From Alphaproteobacteria bacterium (GTDB taxonomy: Bacteria; Pseudomonadota; Alphaproteobacteria; Micavibrionales; Micavibrionaceae), in contig JAJOJU010000037.1 in assembly GCA_021208265.1 (NCBI GenBank), forward strand, positions 1-55,841: a stretch of 55,841 nucleotides of DNA, given 5' to 3'. A model generated the notes under the pieces. It was not told where the DNA came from. It did not search any database and saw only the letters and a list, made by a program, of their open reading frames with translations. This document shows, piece after piece, positions 10,373 through 21,849 of the stretch; positions within the stretch are counted from its first letter, which is position 1, and the number at the start of each line of letters is the position of its first letter. The position numbers were made by a program, and so were the translations under genes.

Positions 10373-10774
10373 ATGTCCAATGAATATGTTGAAAGCCGTA
10401 TCAAGGAAGCGTTGAAGCTTAGTAACGGTAATACGACCCGCGCCCGCCAGCAGATTATTGCCTGGTGCTATGAAGATACCAAGCTGTTGCAGGGGCTGGT
10501 GAAGCCTCATCTAACTGGAATTGTTGCTTACAACATCGAAAGAATCACGTCAGGCCGCGCGCAGAAGGCGAATACGCCGATCAACCGCGCTCCTGACCCT
10601 CGTGCGCCGCAGAATGATGAAAATTTCGGGATGGAGATTCTGAAAAGCATTGCCGGGAACGCCGGGCCGATGTTCGGGCTGGAAGGTCCTTCCGCGCCGA
10701 GCGCCCGCCGCACGGGCGTTTCCGCCAAGCATATCGAGGCGATTAAGGCGCTTACCAAGGGTAAAAAGACCTAA
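10373..10774 (+). CDS. conserved hypothetical protein, 133 aa
   Basis: Not recognised. A soluble, basic protein with a helical N-terminal half (YVESRIKEALKLSNGNTTRARQQIIAWC, cut here by length) that looks like a small helical bundle. A Pro/Asn-rich linker with repeated NRAPDPRAP character follows, then FGMEILKSIAG and a lysine-rich end. The phrase SNGNTTRARQQI resembles the DNA-binding helices of Fis-type proteins only superficially. Codon use matches its neighbours. It lies 64 nt after mfd on the same strand. The AAAGGGAGCG purine stretch about 10 nt upstream of the ATG is a reasonable ribosome site. Confidence 0.7.
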   Translation: MSNEYVESRIKEALKLSNGNTTRARQQIIAWCYEDTKLLQGLVKPHLTGIVAYNIERITSGRAQKANTPINRAPDPRAPQNDENFGMEILKSIAGNAGPMFGLEGPSAPSARRTGVSAKHIEAIKALTKGKKT

Positions 10775-10860
10775 AATCCGGATTCAAGCCGTTACAAGTT
10801 ACAAAAACACACTTATATTAGGTGTTGTACGTTGTAACTCTTTTCTGTAACTAGGCATCC

Positions 10861-11799
10861 ATGACCACAAAACATACCAAAGTTCTTATTATCGGCTCCG
10901 GCCCTGCCGGATATACGGCAGCGATTTATGCGGCGCGCGCGAATCTGTCCCCTCTTCTTGTTACCGGTATGGAGCCGGGCGGACAGCTTATGATCACAAC
11001 GGATGTTGAGAACTATCCCGGCTTTGCCGATGTTATTCAGGGGCCGTGGCTGATGGAGCAAATGCAAAAGCAGGCCGAACATGTCGGCACGGAAATGATC
11101 AGCGATTACATCACGGAAGTTGATTTTTCATCGCGCCCTTATAAGGCAATGGGTGATTCCGGCACGACTTACACGGCGGATACGGTGATTATCTGCACGG
11201 GCGCGAAAGCTCGCTGGCTGGGCCTGCCTTCGGAGCAAGAATATCGCGGCAAGGGCGTTTCGGCCTGTGCCACCTGTGACGGGTTTTTCTTCCGTGGCAA
11301 GGAGGTTGCTGTGGTGGGCGGCGGCAGCGCTGCGGTGGAGGAAGCTATATTCCTCACCAATTTCTGTTCCAAGGTAACGCTGATTCACCGCCGTGATGAA
11401 TTACGCGCTGAAAAAATCGCCCAGCAGCGCTTGTTTGATAACCCCAAGGTGGAAGTTATCTGGAACGCAGTTATTGAGGAAATTCAGGGTGACGGCATGA
11501 ATGTAACAGCCCTGAAGCTAAAAGATACCAAAACAGGCGAAGAAAAAATTCATAAGACGGACGGCATGTTTATCGCTATCGGGCATGACCCGGCGACCGA
11601 GTTGTTCAAGGGTAAGCTGAAGATGGATGAGACCGGATATATTCTGACCGCTCCCGATTCCACGGCGACATCCATACCCGGCGTTTTTGCTGCGGGCGAT
11701 GTGAAGGATCATGTGTACCGTCAGGCCGTAACGGCGGCCGGAATGGGCTGTATGGCCGCGCTGGAAGCTGACCGCTTCCTCGCCGCGAAAGAGGGATAG
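10861..11799 (+). CDS. trxB: thioredoxin-disulfide reductase
   Basis: NADPH- and FAD-dependent reductase that keeps thioredoxin reduced in the cytoplasm. The 312-residue protein has FAD motif GSGPAGYTAA near residue 12, GGQLMITTDVENYPG, the redox-active CATCDG at about residue 138, the NADPH-binding GGGSAAVEEA, and the C-terminal FAD motif GVFAAGDV. All key residues are present and no frame problem is seen. The LysR-type gene starts 7 nt downstream on the same strand, a pairing common in alphaproteobacteria, so the regulator is probably co-transcribed. Confidence 0.96.
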   Translation: MTTKHTKVLIIGSGPAGYTAAIYAARANLSPLLVTGMEPGGQLMITTDVENYPGFADVIQGPWLMEQMQKQAEHVGTEMISDYITEVDFSSRPYKAMGDSGTTYTADTVIICTGAKARWLGLPSEQEYRGKGVSACATCDGFFFRGKEVAVVGGGSAAVEEAIFLTNFCSKVTLIHRRDELRAEKIAQQRLFDNPKVEVIWNAVIEEIQGDGMNVTALKLKDTKTGEEKIHKTDGMFIAIGHDPATELFKGKLKMDETGYILTAPDSTATSIPGVFAAGDVKDHVYRQAVTAAGMGCMAALEADRFLAAKEG

Positions 11800-11806
11800 C
11801 AGCGCC

Positions 11807-12706
11807 ATGGATTGGGACAAGCTCCGTATCTTTTATGCAGTGGCAGAGGCGGGGAGCTTCACCCATGCCGGCGAAACGCTCAATCTTTCGCAGTCAGCTG
11901 TTTCCCGTCAGATCAGCAGCCTTGAAGAATCCTTGGGGACAACATTATTCCACCGCCATGCACGGGGGCTTATTCTGACCGAGCAGGGGGAACTTCTCTA
12001 TAAAACCACCAAGGATGTATTTGCCCAGCTTAGCCAGGTTGAAGGCCAGCTTGTGGATTCGCATAAATCCGGACAGGGGCCGTTGGTGGTTACTGTTTCG
12101 GAATTTATCGGTTCGACATGGCTTGTACCTAAATTGCACGAGCTGCGGGAGAAACACCCGGAGATTCAGCTGACAATATTATTTGATGACAAGTTGTTCA
12201 ATCTGGGTATGCGGGAGGCCGATGTTGCCATTCGCTTGATGAAGCCGGAGCAACCGGATCTAATCCAGCGGCATTTAAGCCGAATCCAGTTTCATATTTG
12301 TGCATCGCAAGGATATATCGATAAATATGGTGCGCCGCAGAAAATTGAGGAGTTGGGTGATCATATGATGGTCGGTTTTCCGGAAAATGCACCTCCCCCT
12401 TTTGTCAATCCAAACTGGATTTTATCGCTGGCAAAAATTCCGCCCAGCCACCCCCGTTTGATGGTCCTGAATTCGATGTATGCTATCCTGAAAGCCGTGG
12501 AAACCGGGGCGGGAATTGCTCCCCTGCCGGATTATCTGATTCATGGTAATGCCAATATCAAGATTGTTTTGCCTGATCTGAAACGGCCCGATGTTGACCT
12601 TTATTTTGTCTATCCGGAGGAGCGTCGAAACTCCCGCCGTATCGCGATTTTGCGCGATTTTCTTCTCGAAAATATCGAGAAAACCCCCTTCGTTGGTAAA
12701 TTTTAG
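11807..12706 (+). CDS. LysR-family transcriptional regulator
   Basis: A 299-residue regulator. The N-terminal winged helix-turn-helix is evident (LRIFYAVAEAGSFTHAG, LNLSQSAVSRQISSLEE, LFHRHARGLILTEQG), followed by a type 2 periplasmic-binding-like effector domain (about residues 90-295). It is 7 nt after trxB and probably translated from the same message. The target genes and effector cannot be read from the sequence. The position behind trxB suggests, but does not show, a redox link. It is followed by a non-coding interval holding the candidate small RNA. Confidence 0.9.
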   Translation: MDWDKLRIFYAVAEAGSFTHAGETLNLSQSAVSRQISSLEESLGTTLFHRHARGLILTEQGELLYKTTKDVFAQLSQVEGQLVDSHKSGQGPLVVTVSEFIGSTWLVPKLHELREKHPEIQLTILFDDKLFNLGMREADVAIRLMKPEQPDLIQRHLSRIQFHICASQGYIDKYGAPQKIEELGDHMMVGFPENAPPPFVNPNWILSLAKIPPSHPRLMVLNSMYAILKAVETGAGIAPLPDYLIHGNANIKIVLPDLKRPDVDLYFVYPEERRNSRRIAILRDFLLENIEKTPFVGKF

Positions 12707-12764
12707 CATTAAATGCAATAATTTAGGTGGAGTGCTTCTGATTCATCATGGAGATATGCATAAT

Positions 12765-12795
12765 TTGCATGGCTGCAACGCAAAAAAAGTATAGA
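12765..12795 (+). promoter_or_regulatory. possible promoter of the small RNA
   Basis: TATAGA at 12790-12795 is a plausible -10 box; TTGCAT at 12765-12770 is the best -35 match but the spacing of 19 is long. Transcription would start close to 12801, at the first base-paired stretch of the RNA candidate. Confidence 0.3.
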
Positions 12796-12798
12796 CCT

Positions 12799-12940
12799 GC
12801 GAGTCCGGTTCAGTATATAACTCGGCCATCAACTGACGTTGATAAGGGTTTCCTCCCGGAAATCCTACGTCTCCCAGACGTGAAACCTCCCTGTTCAACT
12901 CGCCGGGCTTCACTTTCAGTGAATGGCCCGGTTTTTTTTT
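12799..12940 (+). ncRNA. candidate structured small RNA with three CUCCC motifs and its own terminator
   Basis: The space between the LysR gene and the patatin gene folds strongly. ATCAAC-TGAC-GTTGAT is a perfect hairpin (12829-12844 area). GGGTTTCC-TCCC-GGAAATCC pairs over 8 bp with one G-U. ACGTCT-CCC-AGACGT pairs over 6 bp. A closing stem forms from GCGAGT (12799-12804) and ACTCGC (12898-12903). A GC-rich hairpin followed by nine Ts (12903-12940) is a classic intrinsic terminator. CUCCC occurs three times: in two hairpin loops and once single-stranded after GAAACC. By family knowledge, alphaproteobacterial sRNAs of the suhB / CcsR type display such anti-Shine-Dalgarno loops. Membership is inference, as no covariance search was possible. 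Alternatively this could be the 5' leader of the patatin gene with an attenuator. Confidence 0.6.
12903..12940 (+). terminator. intrinsic terminator of the small RNA / trxB-lysR transcripts
   Basis: CCGGGC and GCCCGG form the base of the stem, TTCAC and GTGAA the upper part with a TTTCA loop, followed by a run of nine Ts. It lies 33 nt before the patatin ATG, so it would end read-through from trxB-lysR and define the RNA 3' end. Confidence 0.8.
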
Positions 12941-12973
12941 GTTATACTGAATCCGCAAATACTTATTCGTTTC

Positions 12974-14236
12974 ATGGCTAAACCTCAGAAAACCAAAATT
13001 GTCCTTTATGTTTACGGCGGCGGTATGCGCGGCATTGTCGCGGCGCATATATTGCAGCGCTTGGAGGAAACCACTGGTTTGGCCATGGCCGATATGGTGG
13101 ATATTTTCACCGGCCCTTCTACGGGGTCTATCCTGAATGCGGCGCTGACGACACCGGCAACGAATTATCCGGCCTGGCATCCTTCTGCCCGCCCGCGGTT
13201 TAAGGCCAAGCACATGGTGCGGTTTTATGAACGGGAAGGGCAGAAAATATTTCCGCCCGACAGGTTTCGTGCCTTTCGCGGATTTATCCATGATTTCAAT
13301 AACCGGACAATCAAGCTGGGCCAGTTAAACAGCCTGTTTAAGCACGGGCATTATAATCCGGCCCATCTAAGGGATGCCTTGCAGCGTTTGTATGGGGAAA
13401 CTAATTTGAACGAGACCCTGCGCAGCCTTGTGATCCCTGTTTATAACATTGATAACGTGCATCAGAATCATCTGCCGGAAGAGGAGGAAATGTACGATTC
13501 TTCCGGTGCTGCCGTGCCGCGCCTTAAGGCGCATATGAGCGAGGGCGGGCACGCACTCTGGCTTAAACGGATTGAAGGAAGCACAAAGCCGGAAGCGAAT
13601 GCGAACGTACGCCTGTATGATGCTGTACTGGGCAGTTGTGCCGCCCCCACCTATTTCCCCTGCCATCATTTCCAAGTTAAATTTCCGGGAACTCCGGCGC
13701 CTGTTGAGTGCTCCGGTATTGACGGCAGTATCTTTGCCAATCCGTGCATTACATGGCATGGGGCGGTGCGGCACCACATAAAGCCGGGCGAGCGGGTGGT
13801 TATGATACTGGTGGGGACAGGCTTTAGCGCCCGTTCCTTTAAAAAAGAGGATTGGAACCGTTTTGGGGGGCTGGGTGTGGTTGATCCCCGGAATGACCTG
13901 CCGCTGATTAATATCCTGTTCCAGGCGCCTGAATCGGCCCTTATGGAGGGATTCGCCGAGGATATGGGTGAAAACCTCTTTGTCTTTAATAAATCATTGC
14001 ATGCGGAGCGCGGTGGGCCGGATACGCCCTCGATTCAGATTGATGATGCCAGCCCCGAGAATCTAGAAAAAATGAAACGTTTTGCTGATTCTATTCTCGA
14101 AGAAAATCAGGCTCGCTTTGACAAGCTCTGTCATCTTTTAGTGCAAAACCGCGATCAGGGGCAGGGTGAGAAGGAAAATCTTCTAAAACGTATACAAAAG
14201 CGTGTTTTTTATCCCGTTCTTTCGCGGGTGCAATAA
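12974..14236 (+). CDS. patatin-like phospholipase
   Basis: A protein of 420 residues from the ATG at 12974; an upstream in-frame ATG at 12923 lies inside the terminator hairpin and is rejected. It has the patatin oxyanion loop YGGGMRG at about residue 15, the nucleophile elbow GPSTGS (a GxSxG form) at about 50, and the catalytic Asp in GIDGS at about 250. Patatins are Ser/Asp dyad acyl hydrolases acting on phospholipid or other acyl esters. No signal peptide or membrane segment is seen, so it is either cytoplasmic or exported by another route. A second, more diverged patatin-like gene follows on the same strand. Start choice is moderate because no strong ribosome site precedes 12974. Confidence 0.85.
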   Translation: MAKPQKTKIVLYVYGGGMRGIVAAHILQRLEETTGLAMADMVDIFTGPSTGSILNAALTTPATNYPAWHPSARPRFKAKHMVRFYEREGQKIFPPDRFRAFRGFIHDFNNRTIKLGQLNSLFKHGHYNPAHLRDALQRLYGETNLNETLRSLVIPVYNIDNVHQNHLPEEEEMYDSSGAAVPRLKAHMSEGGHALWLKRIEGSTKPEANANVRLYDAVLGSCAAPTYFPCHHFQVKFPGTPAPVECSGIDGSIFANPCITWHGAVRHHIKPGERVVMILVGTGFSARSFKKEDWNRFGGLGVVDPRNDLPLINILFQAPESALMEGFAEDMGENLFVFNKSLHAERGGPDTPSIQIDDASPENLEKMKRFADSILEENQARFDKLCHLLVQNRDQGQGEKENLLKRIQKRVFYPVLSRVQ

Positions 14237-14321
14237 GGTTTTTTCTTTCCTATTCGTAATATAATTGCGAGTATCTCAAAAAACTAATGCATAAAAAATA
14301 AATAACAGGGGTTCCACATAT

Positions 14322-17134
<2,813 letters not shown>

Positions 17135-18121
17135 TTAAACGGCATCTTCCGCAATCAGGGGGCGGATCTTATCCGGATTAAAGCCCTGTAAGGGGCTAAA
17201 ATCAAGCCCTTCTTCGCGGCACCAGCTTTTGAGGGGGGCAAGGACCGGACTTTCCAGCGCGGATATAACGTAGTTTTCCAGCCGCGGCATGAATTTCATG
17301 TATTGGGGCTTATTGTCATGGACCGCCCAGCGTATGCACTGCCCCAGAAGACGCATGTGGAACTGGGTGGTCAGGACGCGGTACCAGCCCATAAATCCTT
17401 CATCCCGGCCGTGCAGAAGCGTGGTTTGGATATCGTCCGGCACATCGGCGCGCATATCTTCCAGCAAATTACCGAGGTCATAGGCCGGCGGGCCGCTCAA
17501 GGCTTCTTGAAAATCGATGATCCCGATATCGCCACCGGGCAGCAGCATCAGGTTTTCAACATGAAAGTCCACATGCATGAATCCTTCCGCCGGGGCGGGG
17601 AGCTGTTTTTCGATATCGTCCCATATGCCCAGATAACTCTCGCGCAAACCTGCCGGGTTGGCTTCCCCCCGCACCGCCGGGATATACCAGTCCACCAGCC
17701 GTTGCCGGGCGCGCCGCATGGGTGATTCCCAAAAGCTGTTTAAGGCCAAAGGGCAGGGTGTATCTTCAAAGCGTTTCAGGATCGCAGCGGCCTTGGTGTA
17801 CAAATCTTTTTTATCATGCCCCTGCGCCATGGCGGCCTTGAGGGAGGTTCCGCCGAAATCTTCAATGATCGCAATATTGGCGGCTTCATCCGCTTCATAA
17901 ATTTCCGGCGCGCGTAAGTTAATATCGCGCAGCCAGCCGCCGATGCGGATAAAGTCGGTCAGGCGGGTGATGTAGGAAATACCGCTTAACGGCCCGCAAT
18001 CCATCAGCAGTGCTGTCTTGCCATTTTTCTCAAGGCGGATGTAGGAGCGGGCCGAGCCATCTTGCGGCAAGGCTTCTATGATATGCCAGCCATGAAATGT
18101 TATAAAATCAGCGTGTTTCAT
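17135..18121 (-). CDS. phosphotransferase / kinase-like protein (APH fold, AmgK-like)
   Basis: A 328-residue protein with the aminoglycoside-phosphotransferase fold. The N-lobe has DGSARSYIRLE; the catalytic loop is FMHVDFHVENLML with the Asp at about residue 190; the metal-binding Asp sits in GIIDFQEAL. The HxDFHxxNLM pattern resembles AmgK-type cell-wall sugar kinases (MurNAc/GlcNAc kinase), usually paired with MurU. No murU is seen here, so the substrate is undetermined. The ATG at 18121 is preferred to the in-frame start at 18172, because it gives the family N-terminus and overlaps the upstream ELM1 stop by only 14 nt, indicating coupled translation. Confidence 0.75.
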   Translation of the reverse strand: MKHADFITFHGWHIIEALPQDGSARSYIRLEKNGKTALLMDCGPLSGISYITRLTDFIRIGGWLRDINLRAPEIYEADEAANIAIIEDFGGTSLKAAMAQGHDKKDLYTKAAAILKRFEDTPCPLALNSFWESPMRRARQRLVDWYIPAVRGEANPAGLRESYLGIWDDIEKQLPAPAEGFMHVDFHVENLMLLPGGDIGIIDFQEALSGPPAYDLGNLLEDMRADVPDDIQTTLLHGRDEGFMGWYRVLTTQFHMRLLGQCIRWAVHDNKPQYMKFMPRLENYVISALESPVLAPLKSWCREEGLDFSPLQGFNPDKIRPLIAEDAV

Positions 18122-19079
18122 GATGTTTTTTATAGCGCTCAATAACGGCTTTCGCCACAGTTTCGGCATCATTTAGCGGCTTATATGACCAGCTTTCCAG
18201 CGTGCCGGTAAATTCCCGCAAGGCCCCGGTTTTTTCAAGTGTGGCGTAAAGTTTGTCAAATTTGGCGGAGCCACCCTCCAGCTTAACCGTGTAAACCGGT
18301 TTGCCCGTTGTGGCGGCTTCGGACAGCATAGACGCACTGTCATTGGTAGTAATAATGGCATCAGCGTGGGCCAGAAACCCGAAATAAGGATTGGGGTCCG
18401 TTCCGTCCCACACGAAATGACGGCTGCCGGAAAATTTATTCTGGAGGGCTGTTTTAAGGCTGTCCGGCGTGCGGCGCGATGTGGTGATCATCAGGCTGGC
18501 AGTCTGGCTGATATCCTCCAGTTGCTTAAGCAGCCGTTCGGCAATGGCGGGGGTGATGCGGTGGGTTTTGCTGGTGCCGCCAATCAGCACGGCTACGCGC
18601 GGTTCGGGCAGGCTCGCCAGATTTGCAAACGCCGTGCGGGCTTCTTCCAGCCGGGCGGGTGTAATCCGGTTGGGGCTGGCGGTTGTGACGATCACATTAT
18701 TGCCGCGCAAACGGTCATGGGCGGGAACCGCGACCACATCAAACATACCCGGTTTAATCCGCGGGTCTTGTATATGCAGGGCGAATGTTTTGCCGCCGCT
18801 GGTCTTTTTTTATAAACCGGGCCGAGGCAATCGCCTTGCGCCCGGATGTAATGAGGATATCCGGCCAGGGCGGCTCCAGCAGCGGATCAAAGCTCCACCA
18901 TTGTTCCAGTCCCAGCATGGGGACAGCGTTTTCCATGGTTCCCGTAACTTGATACGAAAAGGAATAGTAACCGAATCTGGTAGCTGGCGCGCTAAAGCTT
19001 CCGCCACGCCCAGACACTGGTTTTCCGTGCCGACGAGGCCTTCCGTCACAATCCATATTTTTTTAGCGGATATTGTCAT
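18108..19079 (-). CDS. ELM1 / mitochondrial-fission-like family protein (two frameshifts)
   Basis: Three frames join into one 323-residue protein. The start ATG at 19079 has AAGGGGA just upstream and gives IWIVTEGLVGTENQCLGVAEAL, then PFRIKLREPWKTLSPMLGLEQWW after adding one C to the run at 18919-18922. SARFIKKTSGGKTFALHIQDPR follows after removing one T from the T7 run at 18805-18811. Then come FDVVAVPAHDRL, VLIGGTSKTH, and the C-terminal ITTNDSASMLSEAATTGKPVY. This is the bacterial family related to plant ELM1, with a glycosyltransferase-B-like fold. The bacterial role is unknown; some members sit near envelope genes. It overlaps the kinase-like gene by 14 nt. Confidence 0.82.
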
Positions 19080-19259
19080 TTCCCCTTGATCTTGCCAGTA
19101 CTTCTCTTCTATATCTAGGGCCGTCCGGTTCCGGGGCATAAAAAATTCTGTTTTTTCTTGCAAACGTCTTTTGGCAACTTTATACCAATCACAAATAACT
19201 TTTTGAATATTTCTTAAGTTTTACGGTAAGATTATTTCTTATCAGAAGGAGTCCCATAT

Positions 19260-19736
19260 ATGCGCCGTTCACGCCTTGATAAAATTGACCGTAAAATTCT
19301 CAAGACCTTGCAGGAAGACGGGCGCATCACCAACGTTGATCTGGCAAAAACAGTGGGTATTTCTGCGCCGCCCTGCCTACGCCGGGTGCGGGCGCTAGAG
19401 GAAGCGGGGTATATCCAGAGCTATCACGCGCATACCAACCCCCAAGTTCTGGGGTTCGGCGTCACCGTTTTTGCCATGGTAAAGTTGAATTCACAGGCTG
19501 AAAACGATTTGGGCGAATTTGAAAAGCGTATTAATTCCTGGCCCATGGTGCGTGAGTGCCACATGCTGGCGGGGGATGTTGATTTTCTGCTGAAGATTGT
19601 CGCCAAAGACTGGGATAATTATCAAGACTTCCTGACCCACACGCTGACATCTGCCCCGAACGTGCTGTCCGTTAAATCATCGCTCTGCATCCGCCCGTCA
19701 AAACATGAAGCGGGCGTGCCGATAGACGTGGATTAG
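19260..19736 (+). CDS. Lrp/AsnC-family transcriptional regulator
   Basis: A 158-residue Lrp-type regulator with an N-terminal helix-turn-helix (LDKIDRKILKTLQEDGRITNVDLA, cut by length; then ISAPPCLRRVRALEEAGYI) and a C-terminal RAM domain (VTVFAMVKLNSQAENDLGEF, VRECHMLAGDVDFLLKIVA). It is preceded by a strong AGAAGGAG ribosome site about 10 nt upstream. The 180-nt divergent region with ELM1 is AT-rich and may hold autoregulatory sites. Effector and targets cannot be read. The stop lies at the edge of a long inverted repeat. Confidence 0.92.
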   Translation: MRRSRLDKIDRKILKTLQEDGRITNVDLAKTVGISAPPCLRRVRALEEAGYIQSYHAHTNPQVLGFGVTVFAMVKLNSQAENDLGEFEKRINSWPMVRECHMLAGDVDFLLKIVAKDWDNYQDFLTHTLTSAPNVLSVKSSLCIRPSKHEAGVPIDVD

Positions 19737-19745
19737 AGCTTTCAT

Positions 19746-19827
19746 CGTTTAAGTTCGGGTTCGTTACTCGCCGCCCCTCAGGTACTTTTGTACGCCTCGG
19801 TCGCTCGTGCCTGCCCGAACTTAAACG
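19746..19827. repeat. 82-nt element with 14-bp perfect inverted ends between lrp and greA
   Basis: CGTTTAAGTTCGGG (19746-19759) and CCCGAACTTAAACG (19814-19827) are perfect inverted arms enclosing 54 nt; weaker pairing continues outward (TAGAG / CTCTA) and inward (GTAC-TTTT-GTAC). It sits between convergent genes and lacks a T run right after the stem. It could therefore be a palindromic intergenic repeat, or serve as a bidirectional transcript-end structure. No second copy is seen in this window. Confidence 0.65.
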
Positions 19828-19836
19828 CTGTGTACT

Positions 19837-20313
19837 CTAGGCTACGAACTTAACCGATACGATCTCGTAATTTTTGGTGCCTTTGGGGGTGTTGATTTTC
19901 ACAACATCACCTTCGGCTTTGCCAATCAAGCCGCGCGCCATAGGAGCGCTGATGGAGATTTTACCGGAATCAGTGTCGGCTTCGTAATCGCCCACGATCT
20001 GGTATGTATGTTCTTCTTCCGTGTCTTCATCAAACACTTCCACGGTGGCACCAAATTTGACGGTCGAGCCGGAAAGCGTAGCTGGATCAATGATCTGGGC
20101 ACGGCTGATCACAGCCTCCAGCTCCTGAATGCGGCCTTCGATGAAGCTTTGCTGTTCCTTTGCGGCGTGGTATTCGGCGTTTTCAGAGAGATCGCCATGC
20201 GCGCGCGCTTCCGCAATCGCCGCGATAATGTTCGGGCGCTGCACGGATTTTAAATCTTTCAGCTCGGCTTCCAAAGCATCAAAGCCGATCTTCGTTACAG
20301 GAATCTGATCCAT
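19837..20313 (-). CDS. greA: transcription elongation factor GreA
   Basis: Stimulates RNA polymerase to cleave backtracked transcripts. The 158-residue protein has the N-terminal coiled coil with the family motif [20 protein letters not shown]...[12 protein letters not shown], whose tip acidic residues reach the polymerase active site, and a C-terminal FKBP-like domain ending in NYEIVSVKF. The start is the ATG at 20313. A sigma-70-type promoter and a terminator-like hairpin lie in the 5' leader (see separate entries). Confidence 0.96.
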   Translation of the reverse strand: MDQIPVTKIGFDALEAELKDLKSVQRPNIIAAIAEARAHGDLSENAEYHAAKEQQSFIEGRIQELEAVISRAQIIDPATLSGSTVKFGATVEVFDEDTEEEHTYQIVGDYEADTDSGKISISAPMARGLIGKAEGDVVKINTPKGTKNYEIVSVKFVA

Positions 20314-20330
20314 CGTTTTCTACCTTTAAT

Positions 20331-20361
20331 CCATAAATAAACCCGCCAAAGGCATGGCGGG
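20331..20361 (-). terminator. terminator-like hairpin in the greA leader (attenuator candidate)
   Basis: On the minus strand CCCGCCA and TGGCGGG form a perfect 7-bp stem with a 6-nt loop, followed by TTTATTTAT. It starts only a few nt after the predicted transcription start and ends about 20 nt before the greA ATG. Some polymerases would stop here, giving a short leader RNA. E. coli greA also has a leader terminator that yields the GraL RNA; homology is not claimed. Confidence 0.55.
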
Positions 20362-20369
20362 AATAGGGG

Positions 20370-20398
20370 ATTAAAGCCCTTTTTTAGGAGGGCGTCAA
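20370..20398 (-). promoter_or_regulatory. greA promoter
   Basis: On the minus strand TTGACG (20393-20398) and TTTAAT (20370-20375) are separated by exactly 17 nt, a strong match to the housekeeping sigma consensus. The predicted start is near 20363, just before the leader hairpin. Confidence 0.7.
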
Positions 20399-20439
20399 GA
20401 TTTTGGTGCGGGGAGAGCTTCAGGATGTTAAGAAGGGGG

Positions 20440-21849
20440 ATGAGTTACAGGGAAGAACAATTAAAAAAATTAGATACCACCATTGAGTGGAGTCAGTTTC
20501 TGATTGCCGCCGCGCGTTCGCCGATATGGGCGGCGATACCGTATTTGCGAACCATGGTGGCAGCCATGCGGCGGCAGGTGCTGGTGGGCCGCATTCTGCT
20601 GGAGGGGGAAGAAAAAGCCCTTAGTAATGAAACCATGGCGCGGCGCGTGGTACATGCTGTGGGGTTTGAGCGGCCTTGGGATGCTCTGCGCTGGATAGAA
20701 TCCGGGCGCTCTGTTTATTCCGCCTGGCAAAAAGCCAAAGCAGCGGGTGATTTTTCCCTGATGGTAAAGGCTGCGGACAAACGCTATGCCTTGGCACGCG
20801 AAATCGGTTCGCGTCGCATGGCAGAATTTAATGCGCTGGCATCGCGCCATGGTTGGCAGATGATATCCAAAATTTCGGAGAGCTTTGTTCAGCGCCAGAC
20901 ACCGGGGCTTAATACGTTCAAGGTGGATTGCATGAGCGATGATGCGGCCTTCTGGGCGCCGCTTGTGCATCACAGCTTAAAGGAGTGGCAGGTCCGGCGG
21001 ATGGATGTCCCTCGTAAAGCGCTGCTATCGATTAATGCCGAGGATAAAATGAGGTTGGCGCGGCGCTTGCTTGATAAAGACCCGGACAGGCTGTTTGATG
21101 TGCGCTTAAAAGCTGTGGAAAATCCGCTTTGTCAGGGCTATGGCGATAGGGTCGGGATTGGTCTGAACCCGGATGTACCGCTTTTCCAGTTTCTGAAAGC
21201 TTACCGCCATGAACGGGCGCATGCGGCTTACCGGACAAAACTCAAGGGCGCGCCGCCCTCTGCTGCGTTGGATGAATTACTGCCCCTGATGGATGAGCAT
21301 TTCATTTTACCAACGCCTGCGGAATGCCAGACTATTCTGGATGAACTGAAATGGGTGATGGGTGAGGAACGGTTCCCGGATGAATTAACGGCGGAGCATA
21401 TAAAACAGGGGCTTTCCAGCGTGCAGAGTGAAGATATGGGCGGTGAGCCAGATCTTTATCTCTATGCCATTAACCGCGCCATTTACAGCCGGAGCGAGGC
21501 CAAGATGCTGGATGAAGTTATCCCTATGGAGCAATTTCCGGATGTTTTGGCCGAACATGTCTGGATGTTTACCGGTAAAACCATCAGCCGGGCAGAGGCG
21601 GAGAAAATGGCGCTGGCCCGCTTCCAGCCCTATATCACGCCGGGGCGCGGCAAGGCATATGAAGCCGCGATTTATGCCGCGGCGGCGCTGGCAGAAAAAT
21701 TAAGGCCGATGGCACCGGAGGCGCGCCGCAAATGGTTGCAGGAAAATCTGTACGGCCTGCCGGAGACACCGCAGTTTATGGATGCTGTTGAACAGCTGAC
21801 CGGTGAAAGGCTTTCGGCTGATGCGCTGTCGTTTGTCAGCCCGGCCTAG
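20440..21849 (+). CDS. uncharacterised HExxH protein (possible zinc peptidase)
   Basis: Not recognised with certainty. A soluble 469-residue, helix-rich protein. HERAH at about residues 257-261, inside [15 protein letters not shown], fits the HExxH zinc-binding motif. The N-terminal third ([21 protein letters not shown]) is reminiscent of the helical lead of M32 carboxypeptidases, but the other M32 motifs are not visible, so this is only a hint. A third zinc ligand cannot be assigned; candidates are Glu/His residues in the following 60 residues (for example MDEHFI). The ATG at 20440 directly follows GAAGGGGG; an ATG at 20425 is also in frame. The stop overlaps the convergent carB stop by 4 nt. 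Confidence 0.6.
   Translation: MSYREEQLKKLDTTIEWSQFLIAAARSPIWAAIPYLRTMVAAMRRQVLVGRILLEGEEKALSNETMARRVVHAVGFERPWDALRWIESGRSVYSAWQKAKAAGDFSLMVKAADKRYALAREIGSRRMAEFNALASRHGWQMISKISESFVQRQTPGLNTFKVDCMSDDAAFWAPLVHHSLKEWQVRRMDVPRKALLSINAEDKMRLARRLLDKDPDRLFDVRLKAVENPLCQGYGDRVGIGLNPDVPLFQFLKAYRHERAHAAYRTKLKGAPPSAALDELLPLMDEHFILPTPAECQTILDELKWVMGEERFPDELTAEHIKQGLSSVQSEDMGGEPDLYLYAINRAIYSRSEAKMLDEVIPMEQFPDVLAEHVWMFTGKTISRAEAEKMALARFQPYITPGRGKAYEAAIYAAAALAEKLRPMAPEARRKWLQENLYGLPETPQFMDAVEQLTGERLSADALSFVSPA

Noticed and set aside
12923-12973. Earlier ATG for the first patatin gene
   Set aside because: It falls within the terminator hairpin and adds a hydrophobic stretch unlike the family.
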